DNA of 64,000 nt from Natrialba magadii ATCC 43099 (GTDB lineage Archaea; Halobacteriota; Halobacteria; Halobacteriales; Natrialbaceae). Below are positions 27,146 to 36,501 of this stretch, one piece after another. The position numbers and the translations under genes are program-made. The stretch is from assembly GCF_000025625.1 (NCBI RefSeq), contig NC_013924.1:186001-250000 (forward strand), read 5' to 3'. The notes under the pieces were generated by a model that had not been told where the DNA came from, did not search any database, and saw nothing but the letters and a program-made list of their open reading frames with translations. The first letter of the stretch is position 1. Each line of letters begins with the position of its first letter.

Positions 27146-28092
27146 AACGCATCCGCGAGAAAAACTCACAACAGCTGCGGGCAAGTGTTCGTGGATCACT
27201 TCCGGCGATAGTGACAGGCACGATCTTGGTCATTCTACATATTTCGATGGCGATCATACTCGGCCCAACCGCAACTGAGTTTTCGCTCGCCGAAGCGGTC
27301 GGAATCGTGGGTTTCCAGCTACTCGTGGCGGTTATTCTTGTCGTTATCGCGCTCGGTCTTGCAACGAGGCTAGACGGGAAGCCGATCAGAGCCTACGGGC
27401 TCGAGAGTTCCGCGACGTGGGCTCGGGACTTTTTGGCCGGGATCGCGATCAGCGCCGTTGGAAGCGGTCTAGCATTCGGTTATCTCGATTACAGAGGATA
27501 TGCATCCATCAGCGTGGAGGTGAGCGGTCTCGGTGTCACCGGTGGCCCGTTTGTAGTGAGTAGTGTCCTCGTCGTGCTCCTCGGCTACGTGCTCGCAAAC
27601 AATGTCTACGAGGAGGTCGTCTTTCGCGGGATCATGCTCCCGAATTTCACGGAAGGGCTGGAGGGGCGCGGGCTCTCACCGACTCTGGCGGTCGTCCTCG
27701 CGGCCGTGGGGAGCCTTTTCGTGTTTGGGCTATGGCACATTCCACTCGGAGCGGGAAATCCGATACCCGAAGTGATCACAAGCTTCGTCATCGGTATCGC
27801 CTTCACGCTGGCGTACCTGTTCACGGGACGTCTCGGGCTCCCGATCGGCGTCCACTTCGGCGGTGTTTTTCTCGAAGGCGCGCTCGGAACGTCGTTTCTG
27901 GGATTAGAGCTGCCGACACTCTTCGTTTTGGAAGCACATACAACAGTCACCTACGAGTTCTCCGTCGTCCGGGCACTTCTGGTGAGCCTGCTCGTCGTCG
28001 GATGGGTTCGACTGACCTACGGTGATGTGAGGATTCACGAAGCTATCTACCAGTCCACCCCAGTCCGGGAGGAGAATTCTGATGATACGTGA
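27142..28092 (+). CDS. CPBP-family intramembrane metalloprotease
   Basis: 316 residues with about eight membrane segments. The family motifs are present: EEVVFRG (EExxxR, about residue 156), FGLWHIPLG (about 195), and the late GVHFGGVFLEG. In bacteria these proteins process CAAX-like or other membrane substrates, and some are linked to bacteriocin immunity. It is coupled to the small membrane protein at 26714, whose role may be accessory. Confidence 0.88.
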   Translation: MKRIREKNSQQLRASVRGSLPAIVTGTILVILHISMAIILGPTATEFSLAEAVGIVGFQLLVAVILVVIALGLATRLDGKPIRAYGLESSATWARDFLAGIAISAVGSGLAFGYLDYRGYASISVEVSGLGVTGGPFVVSSVLVVLLGYVLANNVYEEVVFRGIMLPNFTEGLEGRGLSPTLAVVLAAVGSLFVFGLWHIPLGAGNPIPEVITSFVIGIAFTLAYLFTGRLGLPIGVHFGGVFLEGALGTSFLGLELPTLFVLEAHTTVTYEFSVVRALLVSLLVVGWVRLTYGDVRIHEAIYQSTPVREENSDDT

Positions 28093-28376
28093 GCGTTCCT
28101 ATCTATCAATCCTTGCTATAAAAGAGGCGAGAATGCCTCGCCCTCAAGGAACGACCCACCGCGGCTGTGGCGAGCAAGTAGGACAAACAGGCAGGCCAGA
28201 CGAGAGTGAAACACTGGTCTGTTGAGTGCCATCAACTGCTGCCCCATAGCATAACCAATTGGCTGTTACATGTACTCAATCAGTCGGCTCTGTTGAAACT
28301 CATACTACCTGACACGAGAGGGGTGCTGAATACAGCAAAGCAACCTGGCGGTTCCGAACAGCTATGTTCATATCAA

Positions 28377-29093
28377 ATGGCTACACCTACTCTCTCAAAA
28401 GTTGTCAAATCAAGACATTTTAATAAAATTAGCCTTATTATCAATATAATGATTGGGGTGTTACGGCGTTCCCAAGCAACTGTGTTGTTTTTGGTGACAG
28501 TCTGGGTATTGTATGGGCTCAGGTTGGGAATTGAATCCCTCTACGGCAAGGAGATTGCCCTTTCACTATTCGCAGTACACTTCTCTCACCTAGAGTATGT
28601 ATGGACCTGGGTGACTGCGCCCCTTGGCCACGGCAATCTCGCACATTTATTGTTCAACAGTTGGCTTGCATTGTTTATTATCCCACCAGTTGAACGGGTC
28701 TTAGGGACCACGAAGACGGGCGTGGCTTACATTGTGGGTGGAGCACTCTGTGCTATCATCGGGACCGTACTGGTCGTATTCGTCCGTCTCCCGTTCCTCC
28801 CTGATGCGACTACTTCTGGTGGGATAGGGTCAAGTATTGGATTGTTCGTTCTCTTGGGGTTGAGCCTTCGCCACTACTGGTCGTATCAGAACCCACCGTT
28901 GGCAGAGAGCGGCATTGATATGAAAAATTCCACGTTTTTCAGCATACTGTTAGTGATCAGTCTCGGTGGGGTTGTATTCGATATCTGGCGGAAATCAGTC
29001 GGATTGGCATTTCCTGGACTGGGCCATCACTATCACGCTGTCGGGCTTGTGCTCGGAGCGTTGATCAGCGACGTGATTTCAATACAGAATTAA
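28377..29093 (+). CDS. Rhomboid-like intramembrane serine protease
   Basis: About 239 residues with six or so membrane helices. Signature elements are present: APLGHGNLAHLLFNSW (the HxxxN oxyanion helix), GGIGSSIGLFVL (GxSxG with the nucleophile Ser), and LGHHYHAVGLVLG (catalytic His). Rhomboids cut transmembrane substrates within the bilayer. The start is uncertain: ATG 28377 or 28449; earlier ATGs lie in the cassette end. AT-rich coding compared with the GC-rich neighbours suggests separate origin. Confidence 0.8.
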   Translation: MATPTLSKVVKSRHFNKISLIINIMIGVLRRSQATVLFLVTVWVLYGLRLGIESLYGKEIALSLFAVHFSHLEYVWTWVTAPLGHGNLAHLLFNSWLALFIIPPVERVLGTTKTGVAYIVGGALCAIIGTVLVVFVRLPFLPDATTSGGIGSSIGLFVLLGLSLRHYWSYQNPPLAESGIDMKNSTFFSILLVISLGGVVFDIWRKSVGLAFPGLGHHYHAVGLVLGALISDVISIQN

Positions 29094-29207
29094 TAAGGGA
29101 AATTGTTTTTAGTGATAGGAGGTTATATCATTTGTCTTGCATTATTTATTGACTCATCTATAATCATCAGTTTGTGAGGGCGGCGTATATTTGTGCAATA
29201 CATGCGC

Positions 29208-30145
29208 TATCGGGCTTGTTTAGGCGCGGGAGATTAGTGGTCTCAGAGCTTCACAGCTTGCTCGATGTTCCTAACGGCAGTCTTTAGGACGAGTTCTCTG
29301 AACTGGCCAAACCACGTTCTAGCCCGCAACGTCTCGCCGAACCGATGCTTCAGTGCAAAGAAGATCACCTCGGCGATCGACCGGCGGTGATAGACGGTTT
29401 CGTTGTGGCGAGCGTTGTGCGCTTTATTGAGTGCGTAGAACTCACGATGTTTGATCACCGGGCGGATGCCAGCGTCCCTGAGTTCGTGCCGGAGCGCGTC
29501 CCAGTCGTAGCTTTTGTCAGCGGCGATCGTGCTCAATCGGGTGCGATTTCTCGTCAGTACCTGCCGTCCAACTTGGGTATCATGAGGTTGTTTCATCGAG
29601 CAATGAATGTCGAGGATGACGCTGGTATCGCAATCGACGAGCGCTGTCGTCTTGATGTCGTCAAAATTGTAGCCGACGCGGAGAACGTAGTGACGGCTGG
29701 CCTGATGCCGTTTGAAACCAGTTGCGTCGATCGCTTGGACGTCGCCGAGTTCGTGCAGTGAGACAGACAGCCGCAGCAACACCCGCCAGATCCGCATTCT
29801 GAGATCCTGCTTCCGCGTGCAGACGGTGGTAAAATCCGGAAGCTGATCCACAGACAGTCCGAGTTTAGCAGCAATTGCAGGCATTTCGTACAAGATATCG
29901 AGTAATCGGCGGTAGGGCTGATTCAGATACTCTCTGAGACAGTGAATCGAGACGATCACCCAGTCAGCATAGCCGCCGTCACCCTTCTCGACCGCCGGTG
30001 CTGGCTCGCCAATGACAGCATCCTGGGACAAATCGACGCATCGGTCGGTGAAACGAGCGAGTTGCGACGGCATACTCGCCGCTTCCTTACTCAACTCTAC
30101 ATAATCCCGGTCGAGACATCAACTGAGCGGCGTCTAAACATGGCC
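29208..30145 (-). mobile_element. IS5-family insertion sequence (about 0.94 kb)
   Basis: The left terminus GGGCTTGTTTAGGCGC (about 29208) and right terminus, read inward, GGCCATGTTTAGACGC (about 30145) are imperfect inverted repeats around the transposase. No clear target duplication was found. The boundaries are good to a few bases. Confidence 0.75.
29243..30094 (-). CDS. IS5-family transposase (ISH1-like group)
   Basis: 283 residues, uninterrupted. DDE elements: VQAIDATGFKRHQAS (first Asp), STIAADKSYDWDALRHEL (second Asp), and NETVYHRRSIAEVIFFALKH (Glu region). The C-terminus FGQFRELVLKTAVRNIEQAV is typical. ATG 30073 (MPSQLARF) is an alternative start. The C-terminal fragment at 13159-13377 is from a related but different element. 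Confidence 0.9.
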   Translation of the reverse strand: MSKEAASMPSQLARFTDRCVDLSQDAVIGEPAPAVEKGDGGYADWVIVSIHCLREYLNQPYRRLLDILYEMPAIAAKLGLSVDQLPDFTTVCTRKQDLRMRIWRVLLRLSVSLHELGDVQAIDATGFKRHQASRHYVLRVGYNFDDIKTTALVDCDTSVILDIHCSMKQPHDTQVGRQVLTRNRTRLSTIAADKSYDWDALRHELRDAGIRPVIKHREFYALNKAHNARHNETVYHRRSIAEVIFFALKHRFGETLRARTWFGQFRELVLKTAVRNIEQAVKL

Positions 30146-30439
30146 CGCGCCCCGTATTCAGCACGGTTGCTAAAACCTATCACTGATTAATGATTTCAAC
30201 AAGGCCGAATAACCCACAGTTGGAGTTTTAGGCGAGAATGCGTAGCCCGTGAACCCCGATGGTGAATCGCTCCGTTCGTCCCGCTCGCGATCTGTAACAT
30301 CCCATTCGTAGTCGGTTGGTTTAATCTCGGCTCCGAAGCCGTGTCAGTTTGCGTGTTCGGAGCGACTGAGAAGTTCGATATTCCCTGGCTTGTTGTCCCC
30401 ACCTAACGCCATTTGTATCGAGACAGGTACATTACGTGG

Positions 30440-30697
30440 TCAGATCTGTTCAAGCGACTCACGCTCGGTAGCAGACACTGTGTTTGACGTAACTACTACA
30501 CGAAACCCTCGAACCGTAAACGAAACCGCCACAGAGTCGTTTCCTGCATTCATCAACTGCTTGAGTGCTTCCATCTCGACGAAGTCATAGAGACGATACG
30601 AATCTGGATCAACTCCTTCTGCCTCGAGGGCAGTGAGAATCGCAATGAGCGGATCATCATACTCGTCGACAGTTGTCCCTTTCTGTCTATCACTCAT
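30440..30697 (-). CDS. HalOD1 output-domain protein
   Basis: 85 residues. DDPLIAILTALEAEGVDPDS, LYDFVEMEALKQLMN, and VSFTVRGFRVVVTSN fit the HalOD1 domain, a small haloarchaeal module found alone or at the end of signalling proteins. The role is presumed regulatory; no sensor partner is adjacent. It is divergent from the PhiH1-like regulator at 30785. The gap 30207-30439 holds no gene. Confidence 0.85.
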   Translation of the reverse strand: MSDRQKGTTVDEYDDPLIAILTALEAEGVDPDSYRLYDFVEMEALKQLMNAGNDSVAVSFTVRGFRVVVTSNTVSATERESLEQI

Positions 30698-30784
30698 CTT
30701 CTAGCCCTCCTTTTTCACCGTTTAAAGAATTGTCGGTCAACTACAGGCTCTAATAGATTCTCTGGTTGACTTAGCGCGGCTACA

Positions 30785-31072
30785 ATGTCCGTGGAGCAGT
30801 CAGCGTTGAATATGCGTTTCGACGACGACTGGATGTCGCGTGCCGATGACAGGATTCTTGAACACCTCTCAGAACGCGGCCCAGATACGCCGAAGGAAAT
30901 GGCAGATAGTGGCCGTGTTCGCTTCTCTCGGCAGCATATTAACCAGCGATGCAAGAAACTCGTTATTTATGGGCTGCTCGTCCACCTCGGTAACGGCGTC
31001 TACGACATCTCCCCTGAAGGGGAACAATATCTCGACGGGGAACTTGACGCTCGCGATCTGGAGGCGAAGTAA
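30785..31072 (+). CDS. PhiH1-repressor-like winged-helix protein
   Basis: 95 residues. MSRADDRILEHLSERGPDTP followed by RVRFSRQHINQRCKKLVIYG is the winged-helix domain shared with the PhiH1 phage repressor family of haloarchaea. The wing GNGVYDISPEGEQYLDGELD follows. Likely a local DNA-binding repressor, possibly of the divergent HalOD1 gene. Confidence 0.85.
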   Translation: MSVEQSALNMRFDDDWMSRADDRILEHLSERGPDTPKEMADSGRVRFSRQHINQRCKKLVIYGLLVHLGNGVYDISPEGEQYLDGELDARDLEAK

Positions 31073-31256
31073 CGTACTTTCTTCCACAGCGAAACAGTGG
31101 TTGCTGAAGTAGCCAAGCGACGATTGTCGTCGCGGTCGTTGTCTCGATCTGGTCGACACAACCGAGGCAAGGAATGTAACTCACGCGGCTTCATCACTGC
31201 TGTTTCCGGACCCGTAAGAACCGTTCCGAAGCCAACAGACTCCGCTGACGGCGACA

Positions 31257-32477
31257 CTACGGGTCGTCCACAGGATCCGAATTAGGTTCAGGTAGAGCCC
31301 GCTCGGAAAGCGCTGTGTCGGTATCCGAACCTGCGATCGTGTCAGAATCCGGTTCGGGTCGATCCCACGGCTCCTGTGGAGGGTCGTAGACGTACGTCCT
31401 GTTCCGATGATGGACGACGTACCGCTGACTCGCTCGCACCTCGAGGACGGCCGAATCGAAGTCAATCGCGAGGGTCGCGAGTTCCTCGAGTGTCGGAATC
31501 TCGATGAAGGGTGGGTCCACCGTCGCTGGCAGATTCGCCCGCACGATTACTGTGTCGTACTCCTCGCGGGCGTCACGATAGCTGATCCACTGGCGTTCGG
31601 CTTCCGACAGTGGCCGCCGAGTAACGGTCACGACGATACCACCGCCAACGACACCCAGCACGAACAGGAGTGGGCCACCGGCGGTGTAGATTAGGTCGGA
31701 CGAGTCGGTGACAGTGATCGTTTCAGTGTCGGTTCCTTCCTCGGTAAACGAGCCATCACCGTCAAAGCTGTACGTCGACTCGTCAATCGAGAGGTCCATC
31801 CGTTGCTGACGGGTAGTCGATACCTGCTCACCTTCGATCGTTCCATCGAGTGAAACGGTCGCGTCGACGTACGTCTCAGTGTCGCCAGGACTCGCACCGA
31901 GTTCACTCTCGATTTCGTCGATCCGCTCTTCGATTCGAGAGACCTCGAGTTCGAACGAGGCAGCCACCGTCTCACCGGGTTCGACGTTCTCTCGTTCGAC
32001 ACGGTCGAGCGGCTCAGAGACGTCCCAGTAGACGGTTCCGTCGTCAACCGCCCGTGAGACGACCTCGAGATCGATCTCGAGGTCGACATCGGACGCCTTC
32101 GCTGTGTCGTACTCGACGGCGACCGCTCCGTTGGCAGTCGGCGAGACCGACCTGTAGTACACTGGTTCGTCAGTTACCTCTACGCCGCCGTCGTCTCCGT
32201 AGACCGTCGTCGGTTCGACCACGGTGGCACCGTGGGAGATTGTCCCCGTCATCGTCCAGGTTTCAGTCGTCCGTTGCTCTGTCGTCTCATCGGGAGCGGC
32301 GTACGCCGCGTACGTCAACCATCCACCCAGACAGAGAAGACAGACGACCGCCACGACGGCGAGCGCTCGTCGGTCAGCGAGGAGAGCTCGGGCGCACAGA
32401 ACCGTCTCGTTCGTCCACAGTCCGTCGACATCTCGGTCACTATCGTCGCTGGTACTCATAGATCTCTTGTCGGTCAC
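31257..32477 (-). CDS. DUF5305 membrane protein
   Basis: 406 residues. GTG start overlaps the signal peptidase stop (GTGA). It has an N-terminal membrane helix (LAVVAVVCLLCLGGWLTYAA), a large outside domain (about 65-260), a second helix (GGPLLFVLGVVGGGIVVTV), and a cytoplasmic tail with ERQWISYRDAREEYD. This is the layout of haloarchaeal DUF5305 proteins, which repeatedly sit beside a signal peptidase. The role in maturation of the exported protein at 33649 is inferred from the operon. Confidence 0.85.
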   Translation of the reverse strand: MTDKRSMSTSDDSDRDVDGLWTNETVLCARALLADRRALAVVAVVCLLCLGGWLTYAAYAAPDETTEQRTTETWTMTGTISHGATVVEPTTVYGDDGGVEVTDEPVYYRSVSPTANGAVAVEYDTAKASDVDLEIDLEVVSRAVDDGTVYWDVSEPLDRVERENVEPGETVAASFELEVSRIEERIDEIESELGASPGDTETYVDATVSLDGTIEGEQVSTTRQQRMDLSIDESTYSFDGDGSFTEEGTDTETITVTDSSDLIYTAGGPLLFVLGVVGGGIVVTVTRRPLSEAERQWISYRDAREEYDTVIVRANLPATVDPPFIEIPTLEELATLAIDFDSAVLEVRASQRYVVHHRNRTYVYDPPQEPWDRPEPDSDTIAGSDTDTALSERALPEPNSDPVDDP

Positions 32478-33592
32478 CCACGTGTTCGTAAACGGTCCTG
32501 TTCTCGAGCCGTTCGAACGTCCTGATAGCCAGCAACGCGTCGTCCGAGTGCGTACGACACACTACCGAGTGTGACGACGATCGCGACGAACGGGGCCCAC
32601 GGGTGAACTGCGTACAACGCGTCGATCACCCCTCGCGGAAGGACGTGGAGATACCGCCGCTCGAGAACCGTTCGGTCGTTGTGGCCGGTCGCCTCAGGAG
32701 CCTCGAGCGTAACCCCGACCACCTCGCTATCGCGTCCCGAAACGGACATCGATTTGCGCTCGACGGAAACACCGTCGTCGACGGGCTCGAGATACGCGAC
32801 GATCGGTATGAACCCCTGGTTCGAAACATGGTAGGACGTCTGGGCCGTCCCGCCGGGTTCGGTGACGAGTTCGACGTCCGGTGCCGGATCGGAGCTGATG
32901 ACCGTAAGCGTCTCCCCGCCCGCTGGAACGAGCATCGCTGCCGACGCGGCGATCACGACGAACAGGGCGAACCCAAGGCCGAGGGCCAGTCTAGAAGGGG
33001 CGGCGACAGTGTCGCCAGATCTGTCTCTCTCCGACGACGACCGGTCACGGGCTGTCTCGAGTGCGTAGCCGGTGAGTGAGAGGACCAGCAGTGCAATCGG
33101 GAGCACCGCCGTGCCACGGAGTTGGTCGAGTCCGGTGAGGTCGATCAGCCACAGTTGGGCGGTCTCGGCTGCTGCCCCTACGCTCGTCGCTACGGTTCCC
33201 AGTCCAGGAATCGTAACGACCGTCCCACCGACCTGTACGGCCGTCGCGAGGACGTCGTCCTCCTCGAGTGGTGGATCACCCCGGGCCTGGTCAGTGATGG
33301 GATTCGCGTCACCGCGGGTGACGTAGCCCTCGTCGGTCTCGTCGACGACGCGGTGGGTTACCAGCCCGCCGTCCCCGTCCGCCTCGTAGACAACCACGTC
33401 GCCCACCTCCACCTCGCCCGTCACGGCAGCCGGTACGGCGACGAAGCCGTCACCGGCCTCGACCGTCGGCTCCATACTGTCGCTGGTGACGTAGCCCAGC
33501 AGGATCGGCTGGCCGAGCAGTTGACCGGCGACGACGATTGCGCCGACTAGCAACGCGAACTCGAGTGACCGGGATATCGTCGAGCGTCCCAT
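32474..33592 (-). CDS. Archaeal signal peptidase I with extended C-terminus
   Basis: 372 residues. The catalytic Ser39 lies in VTSDSMEPT after a membrane helix; His80 in VTHRVV replaces the bacterial Lys, as in archaeal and ER-type enzymes. GDANPITDQ supplies the conserved Asp. Beyond about 170 residues it adds two more helices, an outside beta-rich domain (240-320) and a last helix, much longer than the basic enzyme. With DUF5305 downstream and a Tat-type substrate upstream it forms a dedicated export cluster. Confidence 0.9.
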   Translation of the reverse strand: MGRSTISRSLEFALLVGAIVVAGQLLGQPILLGYVTSDSMEPTVEAGDGFVAVPAAVTGEVEVGDVVVYEADGDGGLVTHRVVDETDEGYVTRGDANPITDQARGDPPLEEDDVLATAVQVGGTVVTIPGLGTVATSVGAAAETAQLWLIDLTGLDQLRGTAVLPIALLVLSLTGYALETARDRSSSERDRSGDTVAAPSRLALGLGFALFVVIAASAAMLVPAGGETLTVISSDPAPDVELVTEPGGTAQTSYHVSNQGFIPIVAYLEPVDDGVSVERKSMSVSGRDSEVVGVTLEAPEATGHNDRTVLERRYLHVLPRGVIDALYAVHPWAPFVAIVVTLGSVSYALGRRVAGYQDVRTAREQDRLRTRG

Positions 33593-33648
33593 TATATCAC
33601 GTCCTGAAGTACAGTTGGAAGATAGACCACCAGCTTTTTCGAAGTGGC

Positions 33649-35088
33649 CTACGGCTCGTAGGAGTTCGGACGGTATTCCTCGGCGATGTCGGCGTCGAAG
33701 TCGTCGAGAGTGACGATGTCTGCCTCTTCGAGGTCGTCGTAGGTGTCGACGTACGCGAGGGCGTCGTCGTAGGCGGCGAACGACGGCGGATTCGCCCCCA
33801 TGATGTGATGCTGCGTCTCTCGGCTCGCGTCGTAATCGAGCACGAAGTACGCCTCGTGTCCGTCGATGAGGTCGGTCCCGTCACCGGTGCGATTACCGTC
33901 GTCGTCGAGGTCAGTGAAGTCGACGACCCAGACTCCCTCTATCGGAGCGTCCGGAACAGTGACGTAGTCACCGTCGTACTGGCCTGGATCGACAACATAC
34001 GGGACGATACACCCATCGGAGCAAAACTCCATTCGGTCGCCGTTTGCGTGTGTTACTTGTCCGTGGGAGTCCTCCCAGGTTTTCGTCCCCATGTTACATA
34101 CTGGACAATTTACATCACCGTCCGGTTCGTAGAACTTGATCGCCGCATCTTCGACATCGAGCGTTCCGGTGACCGCGTCTGTTTCACCGGCGTAGTCGAC
34201 TGTCACCGTCCAGTCGGTCCCGTCGAACCGGAAGTCACCGTGTCGTCCGGACTCGGTGTCGTCTGCGTCGAGATCGTCATACACCGTCGGGACCTCGAAC
34301 GTGGCCTCCACCTCGCTGTCTTCGGGCACGGTAATCGTCTCTTCGTGCGGTTCCAGTTGGTTACCCTCGATGTCGAGTGTGACTGTCGCGTCCCCGCCGC
34401 CGTGTCCCTCGTCTGTGACTGTGGCAGTAACGTCGAAGGTGTTGTCCGAGCCGACCGTGACATGATTGTCGGCGTCGACCTCGAGAACTCCGTCCCCGTT
34501 TTCGGTGTCGTCCTCTTCATCATCGTCGTCGTCCTCGTCTGAGTCCTCCTCACCGCTACCGCTGTCGGCGTCCGTGGTCTCGGCGACAAACCGAACGGTA
34601 TGGGTGTCGTCGTCACCGTCCGTGTCGGGAAGCGCGTCCTCGACGGTATCGTGACCGGTCGCATCGACCAGAACGGTGAACGTTTCGCTGTTGTCTCCCG
34701 CCGCGTCCTCGAGGGTGACGCCGTTGTCTTCGCCCACGACGGTGCCGTCGACCCGATAATCGAGCACGGCGTCCGCATCGTCGCCAAGCCACTCTTCATC
34801 CCCAACGTAGACGGTGACAGGCTGTGTCCCCGTGTTCGTCACGCGAAGCAAGTCGTCGAATCGGATCCACTCGTCGTCCCCGACCTCGACGTCGAGCTCG
34901 AGGGGATCCTCGGTGACGTACGACCCAGCATCGCCCTCGTACTCATCGTTGAGTTCGACGTGGAGGTCACTGTCACCAGCCTGGATCGAAACCCCGTGTC
35001 CAGTACCGGCCGCACTGAACGCGCCAGTGCCTACCAACAAACCGGCACCTGCGGCGGTCGAACCGAGCATGAATTTCCGGCGTTGCAT
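33649..35088 (-). CDS. Exported SipW-type surface protein with NosL-like copper-site domain
   Basis: 479 residues. It begins MQRRKFMLGSTAAGAGLLVG (Tat signal). The N-terminal part (30-170) resembles DUF1102/camelysin-like surface proteins. An acidic linker (EEDSDEDDDDDEEDD) and a beta domain (about 205-310) follow. The C-terminal part has DVNCPVCNMGTKTWEDSHGQ and MEFCSDGC, the pattern of NosL, the copper chaperone of nitrous oxide reductase. A standalone NosL is a small lipoprotein; here it is fused to a surface protein served by its own signal peptidase. No nos genes are in the window. Confidence 0.75.
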   Translation of the reverse strand: MQRRKFMLGSTAAGAGLLVGTGAFSAAGTGHGVSIQAGDSDLHVELNDEYEGDAGSYVTEDPLELDVEVGDDEWIRFDDLLRVTNTGTQPVTVYVGDEEWLGDDADAVLDYRVDGTVVGEDNGVTLEDAAGDNSETFTVLVDATGHDTVEDALPDTDGDDDTHTVRFVAETTDADSGSGEEDSDEDDDDDEEDDTENGDGVLEVDADNHVTVGSDNTFDVTATVTDEGHGGGDATVTLDIEGNQLEPHEETITVPEDSEVEATFEVPTVYDDLDADDTESGRHGDFRFDGTDWTVTVDYAGETDAVTGTLDVEDAAIKFYEPDGDVNCPVCNMGTKTWEDSHGQVTHANGDRMEFCSDGCIVPYVVDPGQYDGDYVTVPDAPIEGVWVVDFTDLDDDGNRTGDGTDLIDGHEAYFVLDYDASRETQHHIMGANPPSFAAYDDALAYVDTYDDLEEADIVTLDDFDADIAEEYRPNSYEP

Positions 35089-35398
35089 ACTAGTACATCC
35101 CTTCTACATGGCCGCGTGTTCCTGGGAAGCGCCTCTGAGTCGATCGGGACGTGTCGTGTTCCGGCATAGTACAGTAAGATATGCTGATGTAATTACCTAA
35201 CAATTTGTGGTGCATTCGTGGAATGAACTAGTATGACTGTAGAAAGGAGGCAATTATGTTTTGAAAATTTTCGACTAGTGGACCAGAACAGATTGGGTGT
35301 GTCGCCGCTACTACCCACGTGATGGCGTGTCAGTCTGCTGGAACAGCCCGGGAACAGACCACCGAACGAACACGGCTGAAGGCACTGAGGTAATACTG

Positions 35399-35782
35399 AT
35401 GAGAGTGAGCCGCCGCCGACTGTTTCTAGGCCTCGCTGGGCTCTCTTCGCTTGCTATCCTCACAGAGACCGACGGCGCCTCAAGAATCGGAGTCGGTCAG
35501 GCAACTGCCATCGACACAGCCGACGACGAGTCCGCTCTCCAACTCAGTTTCGAAGAATCGAACGACGCCCTCACTATCGACTCCACACTCGAGAGTGCGG
35601 AGGTGACGGAATTCGATGCCGAAAAAATAACGGTCGGCTCGAATCCAACCGGGGAAACTGTACCAGTCACTATAGAGGTCGAAACGGACGGACACGACGA
35701 AGATACCGTCACCGCTCGCCTCGAGAAAGAAGATATCCAGGTGGAGGCCGAACAACGACTCGTCCTCGAGGGAGACGGCTAG
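35399..35782 (+). CDS. Tat-exported small protein, unknown function
   Basis: 127 residues. MRVSRRRLFLGLAGLSSLAI is a Tat-type signal. The short acidic mature part (about 35-127) has alternating polar/hydrophobic strands, ending LEKEDIQVEAEQRLVLEGDG. It is divergent from the 33649 export cluster and may be part of the same surface system. An upstream in-frame start at 35297 would add 34 uncharacteristic residues. Confidence 0.65.
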   Translation: MRVSRRRLFLGLAGLSSLAILTETDGASRIGVGQATAIDTADDESALQLSFEESNDALTIDSTLESAEVTEFDAEKITVGSNPTGETVPVTIEVETDGHDEDTVTARLEKEDIQVEAEQRLVLEGDG

Positions 35783-36345
35783 AACGTCAGCCACTCCGTC
35801 AGGAGCCCGACGCACTACACTCGTACCCGTCAGGGTCGACACCCACCGTCTCGAGGGAGTCGGTGTTCGCCGGTTCACAGCGTGGCGCAGTGTCGACGAC
35901 GCTCGCGCATTCCCGAGACGGTGCCCTCGGGGTTTGCCAGTTCGTCGAACTGCGGTGCGTGTGCGAACACGGGTGTACCACCAGTTCGGTTCGTCGTCGT
36001 TCCGCACCGAACACGAGATGGTGACTACGTCTGGCTGGTCACCAACCGTGATCTCGACGTCGGCACTGACATCGAAATCGCTCACCACTGGCTCAAGCGT
36101 AGCGCCGTCGCTGGGGCATTGAGACGTCCTATCGGAAGAGAACTGAGTTTCTCCCACGAACGTCGCCACCGACGTTCTCGGTACGACTGTTTACTTCCTT
36201 TTTGTCGTCGCGCTGTACAATTAGGAGTGGTAACAAATATAGTCGTCACTCCACGTCGGGCGGTCGGGACTGACCCAGTCGTCCCGACCAGCCTGTTTCG
36301 TACGTTTCTCGGACAAATACCGTACAGTGAGCGCTTGGTTCGGCG
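35783..36345. other. Possible degraded minus-strand gene, otherwise empty
   Basis: On the minus strand, DFDVSADVEITVGDQPDVVT followed by SCSVRNDDEPNWWYTRV (about 36080-35940), then in another frame DTDSLETVGVDPDGYECSA-like text ending near 35800, looks like the remains of a small secreted protein with a frameshift. I cannot assign a family and see no intact start. Confidence 0.3.
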
Positions 36346-36376
36346 ACTGAGTCGGGCTAATTCAGCCCGACTCAGT
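36346..36376. terminator. Perfect 13-bp inverted repeat with 5-nt loop
   Basis: ACTGAGTCGGGCT (36346) and AGCCCGACTCAGT (36364) flank AATTC. It lies about 125 bp after the TFB stop and could be a hairpin terminator for TFB or a binding palindrome. No T-run follows. Confidence 0.5.
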
Positions 36377-36501
36377 ATACCTCTCAGTACTGGCAAGACT
36401 GAGAGAACAACGGGTAACCGAAAGCTCTGGTCTCTGGCTCCCGTCATACTCTTTGAGCAGCACTGAGCACAGTTTCACGGAGTCAGATCCGATGCAGAGC
36501 G

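Larger units (their letters stand above)
28286..30206. mobile_element. Cassette-family ends around rhomboid gene and IS5 (composite H)
   Basis: The left end GGCTCTGTTGAAACTCAT is at 28286, with GTGCTGAATACAGC inside. The right end, read inward from 30206, is GGCCTTGTTGAAATCATT, followed by GTGCTGAATACGGGGC. The enclosed genes are the rhomboid protein and a complete IS5. The flanks (AATCAGTC / GAATAACC) do not match, so the two ends may come from different units or have been rearranged after IS5 inserted. Confidence 0.5.

Noticed and set aside
35480-36169. 229-codon minus-strand frame as a real gene
   Set aside because: Its second half is antisense to the Tat protein at 35399. Only the first part has protein-like character, so I list it as a possible remnant.
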